From positions 2,694,571 to 2,758,570 of the forward strand of contig VXAI01000089.1 of the NCBI GenBank assembly GCA_013399305.1: a DNA stretch of 64,000 nt, written 5' to 3'. The DNA is from Rostratula benghalensis. Taxonomy: Eukaryota > Chordata > Aves > Charadriiformes > Rostratulidae. The notes beneath the pieces were generated by a model. It was given only the letters and a program-made list of their open reading frames with translations, searched no databases and was not told the origin of the DNA. The position numbers and the translations under genes were made by a program. How positions within the stretch are numbered: position 1 is the first letter of the stretch; every line of letters begins with the position of its first letter. This document shows, piece by piece, positions 37,781-49,024 of this stretch.

Positions 37781-39258
37781 GCTACCCTCATCTTCAGGAG
37801 AGCAGATTCATGCCTTTTCAGGGACCTGCTTGATGGAGTACCAGGGGATAAAACCCTGGAAGGAAGAGGGGCCCATGAAAGCTGGTTAATATTCAAGGAT
37901 CACACTGTACAGGCTCATCTCGACAAAGAGGAAGTCAGGTAAAAACATCAGGAGGCATGCATGAGTGAACAAGGAGTTCCTGGACAAACTCAAACTCAGA
38001 AAGGAAGCCTACAGATCATTGAAACAAGGACAGGTAGCCTAAGAGGAATACAAAGGTATTGTCTGAGCAGTCAGGGATCAGGCTAGAAAAGCTAAAGCCC
38101 AGAGAAAGTTAAATCTGGCCAGAGATGTCAAGGGCAACAAGAAAGACTTCTATAGGTATGTCAAAAACAAAAGGAAGGCTAGGGAAGACGGGGGTCCACT
38201 CAGGAAGGAAATGGGAGACCTGGTCACCTGGGACAAGGCTGAAGTATTCAATGACTTTTTTGCCCCAGTCTTCACTAAGGGCTCTAACAACACTGTCCAA
38301 GTTACAGAAGGCAAAGGCAGGGAGAATAAGGTACCACCCACTGTTAGAGAAGACTAGGTCTGCGACCAGCTGAGGAACCTGAAAGTCCACAAGTCCATGG
38401 GACCTGATGAGGTTCCTCTACAGGTCCTAAGGGAAATGGAGGATGAAGTTGCCAAGACAGTATCCATCATATTTGAGAAATTGTGGCAGTGTGGTGAAGT
38501 TCCCACTGACTGAAAAAGGAGAACTATAACTCCCACTTTTAAAAAGGGTTAAAAGGATAACCTAGGGAAATACAGGTTGGTCAGTTTCTCCTCTGTGCCT
38601 GGCATGATCACTGAGCAGATCCTCCTGGAATCTCTGCTAAGGCATATGGAAAATAAACAGCTCTAGCCAACATGACTTCACTAAGGGGAAATCATTCCTG
38701 ACCAAATTGGTAGCTTTCTACAACAGCATTACAGCATCAGTGGATAAGGGGTCAACAGACATAATCTACCTGGACTTGTGTAAGGCATTTTATACTGTCC
38801 CACATGACATCCTTGTCTCCAAATTGGAGAGACATGGATTTGACACTCGGTGAATGAGGAACTGACTGGATGGTCACACTTAAAACGTTGCAGTCAACAG
38901 CTTGGTGTCTCAGTGGCAAGCAGTGATGAGTAGTGTTCCTCAGGGGTTGGTACTAGGACTGGTAGTATTTAACATGGCAACATGGATGTTGGAATTGAGT
39001 GCACCCTCAGCAAACTTGCCAACAACACAAAGCTGTGAGGATAGGTCAACATGCCGGAGGGAAGGGATGCCATCCAGAGGGACCTGGACAGGCTTGAGAC
39101 ATGGGCCTATGCCAACCCTATGAAGTTCAGCAAAGTCAAGTGCAAGGTCATGTACATAGATCAGGTCATTCCCAAGCACAAATGCAGGCTGGACTTACAA
39201 CTGAGAGCAGCCCTGAGGAGAAGGACTAATGGTGTTGGTGGATGAGAAGATCAACATG
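37781..39258 (+). mobile_element. CR1 LINE fragment, + strand, decayed reverse transcriptase
   Basis: Translated pieces match CR1 ORF2 in order across changing frames: FRRADSCLFRDLL and ESWLIFKDH near 37790-37910 (after the endonuclease domain), then reverse transcriptase pieces near 38690-38850 ([20 protein letters not shown]) and the palm-to-thumb stretch near 39050-39240. Several frameshifts and stops, such as the TGA at 38511, show it is an old inactive copy. It appears to resume at about 39532-39599 and to end at 42062-42457 after interruption by minus-strand CR1 material. Both ends are estimates. Confidence 0.85.
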
Positions 39259-39259
39259 T

Positions 39260-39530
39260 GCCTCTACTTTCTACTACTAAAGTCCTTGATAAAGAGTCTC
39301 TCCCCATCTTTCCTGTAGACCCCCCTTTAGGTACTGGAAAGCTGCTATAAGGTCTCCCTGGGCTTCCAGCATACATTGCTGACTCATATTGAGCTTCTCA
39401 TCCACAAACACTCCCAAGCTCTTCTCCTCAGGGCTGCTCTCAAGCCATTTTCTGCCCGATCTATTTGTGCTTGGCGTTGCCATGGCCCAGGTGCAGGGCA
39501 TTACACTTGGTTGGTTGAACTTCTTGAGGT
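39260..39530 (-). mobile_element. CR1 LINE fragment, minus strand, internally deleted
   Basis: The minus-strand translation at 39277-39564 contains WLESSPEEKSLGVFVDEKLN and then jumps to GDLIAAFQYLKGGL, two CR1 ORF2 segments normally about 100 residues apart. So this is a CR1 piece with an internal deletion, lying inside the + strand element. Borders are approximate. Confidence 0.7.
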
Positions 39531-39531
39531 T

Positions 39532-39599
39532 AAATGTGCACTTGCAGCCAAGAAATCCAACCACATCCTGGGCTGCATGAAAAAAAGCATGGCCAGCAG
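39532..39599 (+). mobile_element. CR1 + strand fragment, continuation
   Basis: The + strand frame reads CALAAKKSNHILGCMKKSMA, a CR1 ORF2 C-terminal segment. It probably belongs to the same element as 37781-39258, separated by the minus-strand piece, and stops where the next CR1 3' end (minus strand) begins. Confidence 0.7.
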
Positions 39600-42060
39600 T
39601 TCACAGAATCACAGATTATCACGGATTGGAAGGGACCTTGAAAGTTCATCTAGTCCAATACCCTTGCCACAGCAGGAACACCTAGATGAGGTCACAAAGG
39701 AATGCGTCCAGATGGGTTTTGAATGTCTCCAGAGAAGGAGACTCCACCACCTCTCTGGGCAGCCCTTTCCAGTGCTACATCACCCTCACTGTGAAGAAGT
39801 TTTTCCTCATATTTAAGTGGAACCTCCTGTGTACCCATTGACCTTGTCCTATCATAGGCCATCACTGAGAAGAGCATGGCTCCATCCTCCTGACACTCAC
39901 CCTTTATACATTTATAAACATTCATGATGTCACCCCTCAGTCTCCTCTTCTCCAAGCTCAAGAGACCCAGCTCCCTCAGCCTTTCCTCATACGGGAGATG
40001 CTCCACTCCCTTAATCATCTTTGTGGCTCTATGCTGGACTCTCTCAAGCAATGCCCTGTCCCTCTGGAACTGAGGGGCCCAGAACTGGACACAGTATTCC
40101 AGATGGGGTCTCACCAGGGCAGAGTAGAGGGGGAGGAGAACCTCTCTTGACCTACTGATCACAGCCCTTCTAATACACCCCAGGATGCCATTGGCCTTCC
40201 TGGCCACCAGGGCACAGTGCTGGCTCATGGTCATCCTGTTGTCTACCAGGACCCCCAGGTCCCTTTCCCCTACACTGCTGTCCAACAAGACATTTCACAA
40301 CCTATACTGGTACCTGGGGTTGTTCTTGCCCACATGCAGGCCTCTACACTTGTCCTTGTTAAATTTCATTAAATTTCTCTGCAGCCTGTCCAGGTCTCTC
40401 TGGATGGCAGCGCGGCCTTCTGGCATGTCAGCCACTCCTCCCAGTTTTGTGTCATCAGCAAACTTGCTGATCATGCACTCCATTCCCTCATCCAAGTCAT
40501 TGATGAATATATTAAATAGTACTGGTCCCAGTACTGATCCCTGAGGGACTCCGCTAGGTACAGGGATCCAACCAGACTCCATCCCATTGACCACCACTTT
40601 CTGGCTTCTATCCTTCAGCCAGTTCTTGATCCACCTCACTTCCCGATCGTCCAGGCCACACTTCCTCCGTTTAGCCACGAGGATGCTGTGGGAGACCGTG
40701 TCAAATGCTGTACTGAAGTCAAGATAGATGACATCTACTGCTCTACCATCATCCATCCACCTGGTTATGTCTTTGTAAAAGGCTACCAGGTTGGTCAATC
40801 ATGACTTCCCCTTGGTGAAGGCATGTTGACTGCCTCTAATGACCCTCTTATCCTTGATATGCCTAGAGATAGTGCCGAGGATAAGTCGTTCCATCAACTT
40901 TCCAGGGATGGAAATAAGGCTGACTGGTCTATAGTTGCCCGGGTCCTCCTTCTTGCCCTTTTTGAAGATTGGAGTGACATTAGCTCTCCTCCAGTCCTCA
41001 GGTACTTCTCCCGTTCCCCATGACTTAGCAAAGATGATGGAGAGTGGTCTAGCAATGACTTCAGCCAGCTCCCTCAGCACCCGCGGGTGCATCCCATCAG
41101 GACCCATGGACATGCGGACATCCAGGTTGCTCAGCTGGTCCTTAACACATTCCTCATCATCCGAGGCAACGTTCTCCTTTGTCCTGACTCCCTCTGGGGC
41201 CTCAGGGGTATGGGACTCTTTGGGGCAGTCAGCAGCAGTATAGACTGAGGCAAAGAAGGCATTCAGTAACTCTGCCTTTTCTGTATCCTCTGTCACCAGG
41301 GCACCCGCCTCATTCAACAGTGGGCCTACATTGCCTCTAGGATTAGCTTTATCTGCAATGTATTTGAAGAAGCCCTTTCTGCTGTCCTTGACCCCTCTTG
41401 CGAGGTTTAATTCTAAGGAGGCCTTAGCTTTCCTTGTTGCCTCCCTACAACCTCTGGCAAGAGTCTTACATTCCTCCCAGGTGACCTTCCCCTCCTTCCA
41501 TGATTTGTACACTCTCCTTTTCATTTTAAGGACCAACCAAAGGTCCCTATTTAGCCAGGCCGGTCTCCTTCCCCGCCTACTAGATTTTCGGCACACAGGC
41601 ACAACCTGCTCCTGTGCCTTTAAGATTTCTCTCCTAAAGTATGTCCAGCCTTCCTGAACTCCTGTATCAGTCAGGGCAGCCTCCCAAGGGATATTGGCAA
41701 TCAGTCCTCTGAGCAGATCAAAGTTTGCTCTCCGGAAGTCTAAGGTGTCAGTTCTACTATCCTCTTAGCTTCTCCAAGGATCATGAACTTAATCATCTCA
41801 TGATCACTATGTCCTAGACGGCCTCCAACTTTTACTTCAGCCACAAGTTTTTCCCTGTTCACAAGGAGTAGGTCTAGGAGAGCACCATCCCTGGTGGGCT
41901 CACTTACCAGCTGCGTGAGGAAGTTATCCTCCACAGACTCCAGGAACCTTCTGGATTGTTCCCTCTCTGCTGTGTTGTATTCCCAGCAGATGTCTGGGAG
42001 GTTAAAGTCCCCCACAAGAACAACGGCAAGAGACTGTGAGATTTCTCCCAGCTGCTTATG
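39600..42060 (-). mobile_element. CR1 LINE, minus strand, 5'-truncated, relatively young
   Basis: Reading on the minus strand from 42060 down gives the endonuclease C-terminal half (GDFNLPDICWEYN, then LGHSDHEM), the reverse transcriptase, the ORF2 C-terminal region ([19 protein letters not shown]) and a CR1 3' end with the typical CACAGAATCACAG border at about 39602. Length is about 2.46 kb against about 4.5 kb for a full CR1, so ORF1 and the endonuclease N-terminus are missing. This is the usual 5' truncation from incomplete reverse transcription. Confidence 0.93.
39692..42060 (-). pseudogene. CR1 ORF2 endonuclease/reverse transcriptase pseudogene
   Basis: ORF2 encodes the endonuclease that nicks target DNA and the reverse transcriptase that copies CR1 RNA at the nick. 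The endonuclease tail is open at 41740-42015. After a frame change, the reverse transcriptase runs in one frame from 41602 to 39692, broken only by stop codons at 40799-40801 and 40295-40297. Visible motifs are NVTPIFKKG and NYRPVSLIS (fingers), [11 protein letters not shown] (first catalytic Asp), [10 protein letters not shown] and the catalytic FADDTKLGG. The catalytic residues are intact, but the stops, the frame change and the missing N-terminus make it inactive. Confidence 0.9.
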
Positions 42061-42061
42061 G

Positions 42062-42457
42062 ATGCCTGGAGCATCTCTCTTAGGAGGAAAGGTTGAAGGA
42101 CTTGGGTCTTTTTAGTCTGGTGAGGAGAAGGCTGAAGGGGGATCTGATAACACCTATAAATACTTAAAGGGTGGGTGTCAAGGGGAAGGGGCCAGTGTTT
42201 TTTCAGTGGTGCCCAGTGAGAAGACAATGGGCACAAACTTGTACATAAGAAGTTGCATCTAAACATGAGGAGGACCTTCTTGACTTTGAGGGTGGCAGAG
42301 CACTGGAACAGGCTGCCCAGAGAGGTGGTGGAATATCATTCTCTGGAAACATTAAAAATTTGCCTTGACAAGTTTCTGTGCAACCTACTCTAGGAGGCAG
42401 GGAGGTTGGATTAGATGATCTCCAGAGTCCCTTCCAACCCCATATGATTCTGTGATT
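42062..42457 (+). mobile_element. CR1 3' end, + strand
   Basis: The sequence carries the CR1 ORF2 end (GGAGCATCTCTCTTAGGAGG; LVRRRLKG-like frame), the typical segment CTGCCCAGAGAGGTGGTGGA near 42313, and the CR1 terminus CCTTCCAACCCCATATGATT ending in TCTGTGATT. It likely completes the + strand element begun at 37781, with about 55 codons missing between 39599 and 42062. Confidence 0.88.
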
Positions 42458-45400
42458 AAAATGTTTGGTCCATGACAAACCAATCCTAAATAAAAATGTA
42501 TAAAAAGGCCCATTATAGAAAGAACACCCCAATGATAAAATGAAGAACAAGATATAAATAAAGGTTAAAAAGTAGAAGCACATATTCAGCCTAGTTACTA
42601 AGCAAGAAGAATAAATTAGAAGAGGAAAAGCAAGGAAGAAGAGCTCTGCATTAGCAAATTTTTCCACCCAGAACAGCCACCCACATATTCTTCAATGTAA
42701 TTGAACTATCATTTATATATGACTAATTTTTCCCCATTTTTAAGATATTTATAACCCAGACACAAAATTAATCCAAATTTCTTGTTTATCTTGGCAAAAT
42801 TTTGCCCTTTGCTTGCAAGGCTTTTCAGTACAAGGGTAGAAAATAGATCTTAATCTCTCTGATCTTATTTCCCAGTACTTAGACAGGAGACACAGGTCCA
42901 ACAGAAAGACTACTTCCAACATCAGTATTCTCTTAGTGTCCTGTGCACAGAGAGTGATGGAGTAAGCAAATGCCTACACAATAGCTGATTCAATAAATGG
43001 AAGAAGGTTCTTTTGGCTTGTTTTTTCCTTTCCTTTTTTATTTATAGTTTTTTTATGTGCCTTACTGTAGTTCTTTTTTTTTCTTTTAACAGCAATGAAT
43101 TTAGAGACCCTGGGGAGAAATCAAGGAAATGCTGGGGTACAATCTTTGGACAGGAACTTTACTCCCTTACTTAATGCATATACATTTAAATTTGGAGCAT
43201 AAAAACAATAACATTTTTGTAACTGGATTTTTTTAATGGAAGGCTTAAGCATGTAATGCTTTCAAAATTGGGTGTAATTTTTCACCCTCTGCATTTGAAA
43301 GCATACTTTTGAATATACATGGGATGTACTAGAAGAGGACAAGAGGGCAAACCATCTGTACAAGTTTTATTTGGGGCTTTTTGTCAATACTCAAGCAGCC
43401 CTCTCTGAGACATTTCAGTTATTCTTCTGAGTGACTGGTCCCTGACCATCCATTTGGGTTTTTTCAGCCATTCTCTGAAACGATCCCCATGATGACACCT
43501 AGTTAGCTGTCAAGGTAATATTCAAAATTGCCTTCAAGATTTCCCTGGGCATCTTAAGGGTAGTGATAACTGCAGTTACTTGGAAGCTTTTTTTCCTGGA
43601 CAAAGTGTAACCAAGTTGACAAAGAGGTCTGAAAAGTAGCTTTTAAATTACCAGAGAGGAGAAGGTATATTTCCTTACCAAGCTTGGACCAGATGCTTGG
43701 GCATCTTCTATAAGTATGACTAAGCCTCTGTGACCTTCTACCCAAACTTATACTAGCTTGCTGAATTTTGTTTTCCATTTCTCCTTTCATTTCTCTTTTG
43801 ATCAAGTTTGCAAAATTCAGCATATGCCCCCCTGCCAACGCCCCTGTGCTTCCTGTCTCATCGGCCTTATGAATTTGTGTGTTACCCTTTCCAAGACTAT
43901 CCCCTCTTCAGCCAGCTAAGAGATAAGCCTTCATCAGCTGCTTCTCTAACAATTCTCCAACATTTTTTGCCATTACTATTAGGTTGCATTTAACCCTAGC
44001 TTTTGGCCTAAAAGCCAGCACAGATGGGGAGACATATTGAGATGACAGGATAGGTATTTCTGAGTCCTCCATGAATTGGTATCAGAATATGAGGACCTAC
44101 CTGTGAAACAATCTTCTATGGCTTGAATTGTATATTTATTTAAAGAAATAGCTCTAGTCTCCTATTTAGACTTTCCTCTGTGCAACTCGATGGTATCTTA
44201 AGGACTCTCGATCTGTATCCTGTAGAGAATACGCTTTTGACTTCATGTCCAGTTGTCTATAGTACTCATTGCTAATGTACAAGCAGTGTTAAGCAGGGAC
44301 ACATTTGTTCTACAACATCTTGTATATGTGTTGCTAGGAGGATTGACTTTTACATGTTTGCCTAGTGTTTGTCAAAAACCACCAAACATACCTTTTATAT
44401 GACTGAGTTTGAGTCCTACATTTAATATTCCTAGAGAAGAGACAGAGAATATTAAATCCTTAAAAAGAAATACTTTTATCATTGAATCAAGTAGCACACT
44501 TTATGTTGTCTGTCCATGGAGTCAATATTGCATTAAGTTCAGGTCCTTCCCACCAGTGTGGCAGACTAGTCTTTCTTGGATTACATAAAGTGACGTTGAG
44601 TGGAAATAAATGCAGATGTTTGTGAAAGAGATCCTTGAAGATCTGGAACAGGGATCTGACAAATTCCCATAGCTATATTAAAAACAGTTTGACTGCAGGA
44701 GAAGAGGATTAGTTGTCTGCTCCCTACAAATAAAGCTTGATCGGTGGTGCATTTGAGCCTTACAAAGCTCCAGTAATCAGTTTAATGAATTTTTTTCCTA
44801 TGACACATGTTCTTGTCATATTGATAAATTTTAACGTTGAGAGAATCAATACAACCAAGTAGTGAAGGACAGTCGTGTTAAAGCAGAGACAAGACCTCTT
44901 ACTCCTACCTCTTGATAAATGTATATTGTGAGCAAGTGAAACATCTTAACCTGTGAGGATACCTAAATCACTGTTGTAACACTCAAGATGTAACACTCAA
45001 GGGCTGCTACTTTTGGAGAAGCATTACACAGCTCTCTTCCTTAAGGAAAGCCGTCTGCAATGTGACTGTAACTATGCCAGAGAACAGATATGCAAAGTTT
45101 AGAGAAGTCTGGATCCAGAATCAAGAGTATAACACATCCTTTAGTTAAGGAGGAGGAGGCATTGGTCAATATTCAGCCTTCAGCCATTGCTATATGAGAG
45201 AGCAATTTAAGCAATGTAAGATCTTTGCTCTTTAACAATGCTGAGACAAATAAATTCACTAACAGGAAGAGCATGAGTCGAGTAAATACTGTATCATTCA
45301 CTTGCAGTATTTATCAGCACTTTTCACATTTGCTGAAGTTAGAAAACCAGTGAGGGAAAGACAGAGGGAGGGGGAAAAAGCTTTCCTAGTAACTTAGTAC

Positions 45401-48400
45401 TCTGAAGACTGAATGCTGAAGATAAGCTAGTTGCTGCTGTGCAGTGCTGGGATACCATGCCTGCTCCCCCTCCCAACCCCATGAAGTTGTGGCAGCCAGT
45501 AAGCTGGGTCCCTCTTACTCAGTCGCAGTACATATAGGTCTGAGCTCTTCAACTTCTTACCACATCCCTTACAAGATGTGTTGTCTTGGGCTGTTTCTGA
45601 CCTGAGATCTTCCTCTTCTTCCCTAAGCAGCATGAGAACAATTCATTTTCCTTAAAAGTGTAGAGATGTAACAATTAACATGGGAATCTCATCCTTTCCC
45701 CTCTGTTATGTTCACAAATTACAATGACAGGCAGTGTTTCTAGTCTCAGAGGTTTTTCTTCTTTGACAGAAAACTGCTTGGAATAAAGCTGGAGGTGAAA
45801 ATGGCCTTTTACAGCATTACCAAGTACAATCCCAGGGATCTGTGTACAAGGACAGCCTTGAAGGAAGGCAAGTGGTCTGGCATTTTATGCTCCCTGCGGA
45901 TTTTTGAGGTCCTGCTGATAGAAGAATGGGTTGCCAGTCTTCTTTGCTGGACTTGCCCATCACATCTCTGCTCAGTAAATATACTGCCATGTACTGCTAT
46001 ACAGTGCACACACACACTTTTTAATTTCCTGCCAGCCCTGGCCAAAGAAAACTTCTAGCAGCTGTGCACAAGCTATTCACGTTGCAAGGAGCAACTAGTG
46101 GGTTGCTTCAGCTATTCTGGGAGGTCTGTTGTGCTCTCTTGGTAAATGGCAGAATCAGATGGACAGGTATAGGAGCCTTTGCTTCTGGAGAGACAGACCC
46201 TGAACTACCGCTTCCTAAAAGATATGTCCTTTGTACACTTTTCACAGCAAAAAACCCAAAGGCCCTAAGCTTGGAGCACTTTTACAGAGCTGTGGGTAAG
46301 CTTCATGTCTCTCTCTGACCATATGTTCAAAATGGCTCTTACACATTATCAGTTCCTGGGAGACTTGTTTTTCTCTTTCGGAGGCCCCATGGTGATGAGA
46401 TAAGTCAGTGAGAGGAGGAGAGGGCCCAGCTGGAAGACAGGGGATCTTGAAATTAGGACCTAGAGCTTCCTGAGCGCTGTAAGAGGAACTAAAAGTCCAG
46501 TTGCTTTTTTTAACAGTGGTTAGTGATGAGCTATATCCCAACACCATCTAAGAAAACCACAACCTCTGCAGATGTGCCCTTCCCCTTGTGGTGTGGGTAG
46601 GCATGGAACAGGTAGTACCAGCAGGCAGAAAGGAGAACCACTTGCTTTGGAAGAGGAAGGAATCCAAAAACAATATAGACTATGAAGGGATGGCATGCAA
46701 AAGGCATGAGTGGGCAGTGAGAAGTTACTCACTGCATCTTTGTCACGTTACCCGCCTTCCCAAATAGGTTTTGTCCCCTGCCCCAGCCTACAGATAAATG
46801 CTCAAGGGCATAGGTCTTTCCAGCGTTTTTCTCACCTCTCTCTCACAATCTGACCCTCCTATATCTTCAGGCTGTCTCTTCCTTTTCTGCAGAAGCTTTT
46901 CTAGATTGAGACATATGGGTGAAACCAAAGAGGAGTAAAGTGGAAGATATACAAATACATGTCAAAGAGCCCATGGCAGTCACTTTCACCGTGGAAATTA
47001 AAGCCTCCCTTGCTTCCAGGGGAAAGTAAGGCTTGAACAGAGCAGTCTTCAGTACCTTCCCTCTCTAAAATCAATACTTAAATATATATATATTTATATG
47101 TGGGTTATATATGTTTTCATAACGACTCCTCTGAGCTCCTTTCGCTGAATAGCTTTTCACTCACATAGTTGCTGCCTGACAGCCACCCTAGAGCAGCCCA
47201 CCATGAGACTAACATGAGAAGGGAATTAAACAATGACGCTGCTTCAGGGGAGAAAGGTTACTTTCAGATAAATTCCTGCTGAAGCACCAGAATGGGTATT
47301 TGCATGTGACTGCTGCTTGTGCAGGGGTGAATACAAGGTTTGGTGCCAAGGGAAGACCCCTGGCTGCTTTGACCACTTACTTCGCTTTAGCATTAACATG
47401 TCTGAAAGCATTGCTTTGGCTGTGGACAGAGGCAGTTGGAAGAACAAACTTAGATGGAACTTAAAAATGGTTGGGTTTTTTCATTTTTTTCTTTGGTGTC
47501 TTTTTTTTCCCTCCAAGACACTGCTAGTGAGTATAAGTTTGAACGAGCATATTATTTACTTTTATTTTTTTCCCCATTTGTTATCTAGGCACTTGTGGGC
47601 CCACACCTTCCTGCAGCTTGCCTATCCAAAAATCATTAATGACTTTTATTCTCATTAGAGCCTATTCATGAAATGCAGAACAGAGATAGTGGGGTAGATT
47701 AAATGACTCACCTACAGAGATCATGGATGGTTCAGCAATTGGAAGCAGGACTCCAAGTGCTCATAAAAATTCTTTCATCAGCCTCTTTCCTGACAGGTAC
47801 TATGAACATTATTAAAAGTAGAAAAGCATTTTCTAGACACCTCAAATACAAGTGTGTTAAAATTGGGACCACTCTACAATAGCAAAAAAAGGTATGATAG
47901 CAAAAAACAGTTCAAGATCACTTTCAAGACCAAGTTGAGTCCTAGGAAAGAAAAGGGATTAAACATCCTCATTTGATTAGGCATTCTTTACTATTTCTAA
48001 TCCCTGGTCACTCCATCAATTCAGGGAGCCATGAACATGGCATCCCTTAGATCTGAAAGGCCTGAGGAACACAGCGGAGCACTTCTATAGTACCTTGAGG
48101 TAATTTCCAAATGAAATTTAAACTTGTCCCTGGGGCAAGTACTTTGGCTTTCTCATTGTGTGGGACTTTTTTCCCTTTCGTCCTACACCTTGTCCCACTG
48201 TTGCAGGCCAATAACCCTGTAATGAGACCTTGGACCTCAAGACTAGGTGGCCACAGGCATCTTCAGGAACAGGACAGATCCGGTTTTCCCCAGACTTCCA
48301 GAGCAGCCCTAAAAGGGAGAGAAAGGGCTCTGCAGGTGCAGATGGGCATTCCCAGGAATGCTACTATTTGTGAGGTGCTCTTCTTGTCTGGAAAACCTTT

Positions 48401-48966
48401 CACAGCATTGTCAAGAAAGGAGGATTTATTATTCTGATCCTACTTGTTGTCTAACAATACACATGGTATGTGGCCAACAAACAGCAGGTTCACCCAAGCA
48501 GCAGCCTGGGATGTGCCCTGGTGTGCTGAGGAGGCCTGTGAGAACTTTCCCTCCTCACATGTCCATTCTAGATGGTGAGAGCAATGTATCCGACCAAAAT
48601 AAAGGATGTATTTCACAGAACAAGTAGTTTAAAGGTAGGATACCTTAACATAAGGTTTTTATATGCCAAAAGATTATGTGGTTCAGAAGTGATCAGTTGT
48701 TAACACAAGAAAAGTCCATCTCAGGTTGTCATGCACAGCAATGCTGCAAGTAGTGTTGGAAATCCCAGAGCATCAGATGACTGGAGGCTTGGAAAGTATC
48801 CTCAAGAAACATGGCTACGTTTCCTCTGTTCTGCATCTACTTCCTGTTAGCCACAGTTAGGGAAGGATTCCCAGCTAGATAAACTGTAATCCCGTCTAGC
48901 CATTCTCATATATTCCAGAAGATAACCATATTTACTGCCTGTTCACCTTCCATATTAGAGAAATCG
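42458..48966. other. Intergenic DNA, no gene recognised
   Basis: The sequence is AT-rich with no supported coding exon, RNA gene or transposon. It contains an A/T alternating patch near 47082-47112 and a short duplication TGTAACACTCAAG near 44975-45000. Short open frames such as 47317-47658 lack motifs. Confidence 0.6.
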
Positions 48967-49024
48967 NNNNNNNNNNNNNNNNNNNNNNNNNNNNNNNNNN
49001 NNNNNNNNNNNNNNNNNNNNNNNN
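48967..49024. other. Assembly gap (58 Ns)
   Basis: A run of 58 N bases lies between AAATCG and AATAATATTT. Its true length and content are unknown. Confidence 0.99.

Noticed and set aside
39376..39816. 146-codon + strand open frame
   Set aside because: It runs across pieces of three CR1 fragments in both orientations, so it is a chimaeric shadow.
42203..42667. 154-codon minus-strand open frame
   Set aside because: Antisense of the + strand CR1 3' end plus flanking AT-rich DNA; no own domain.
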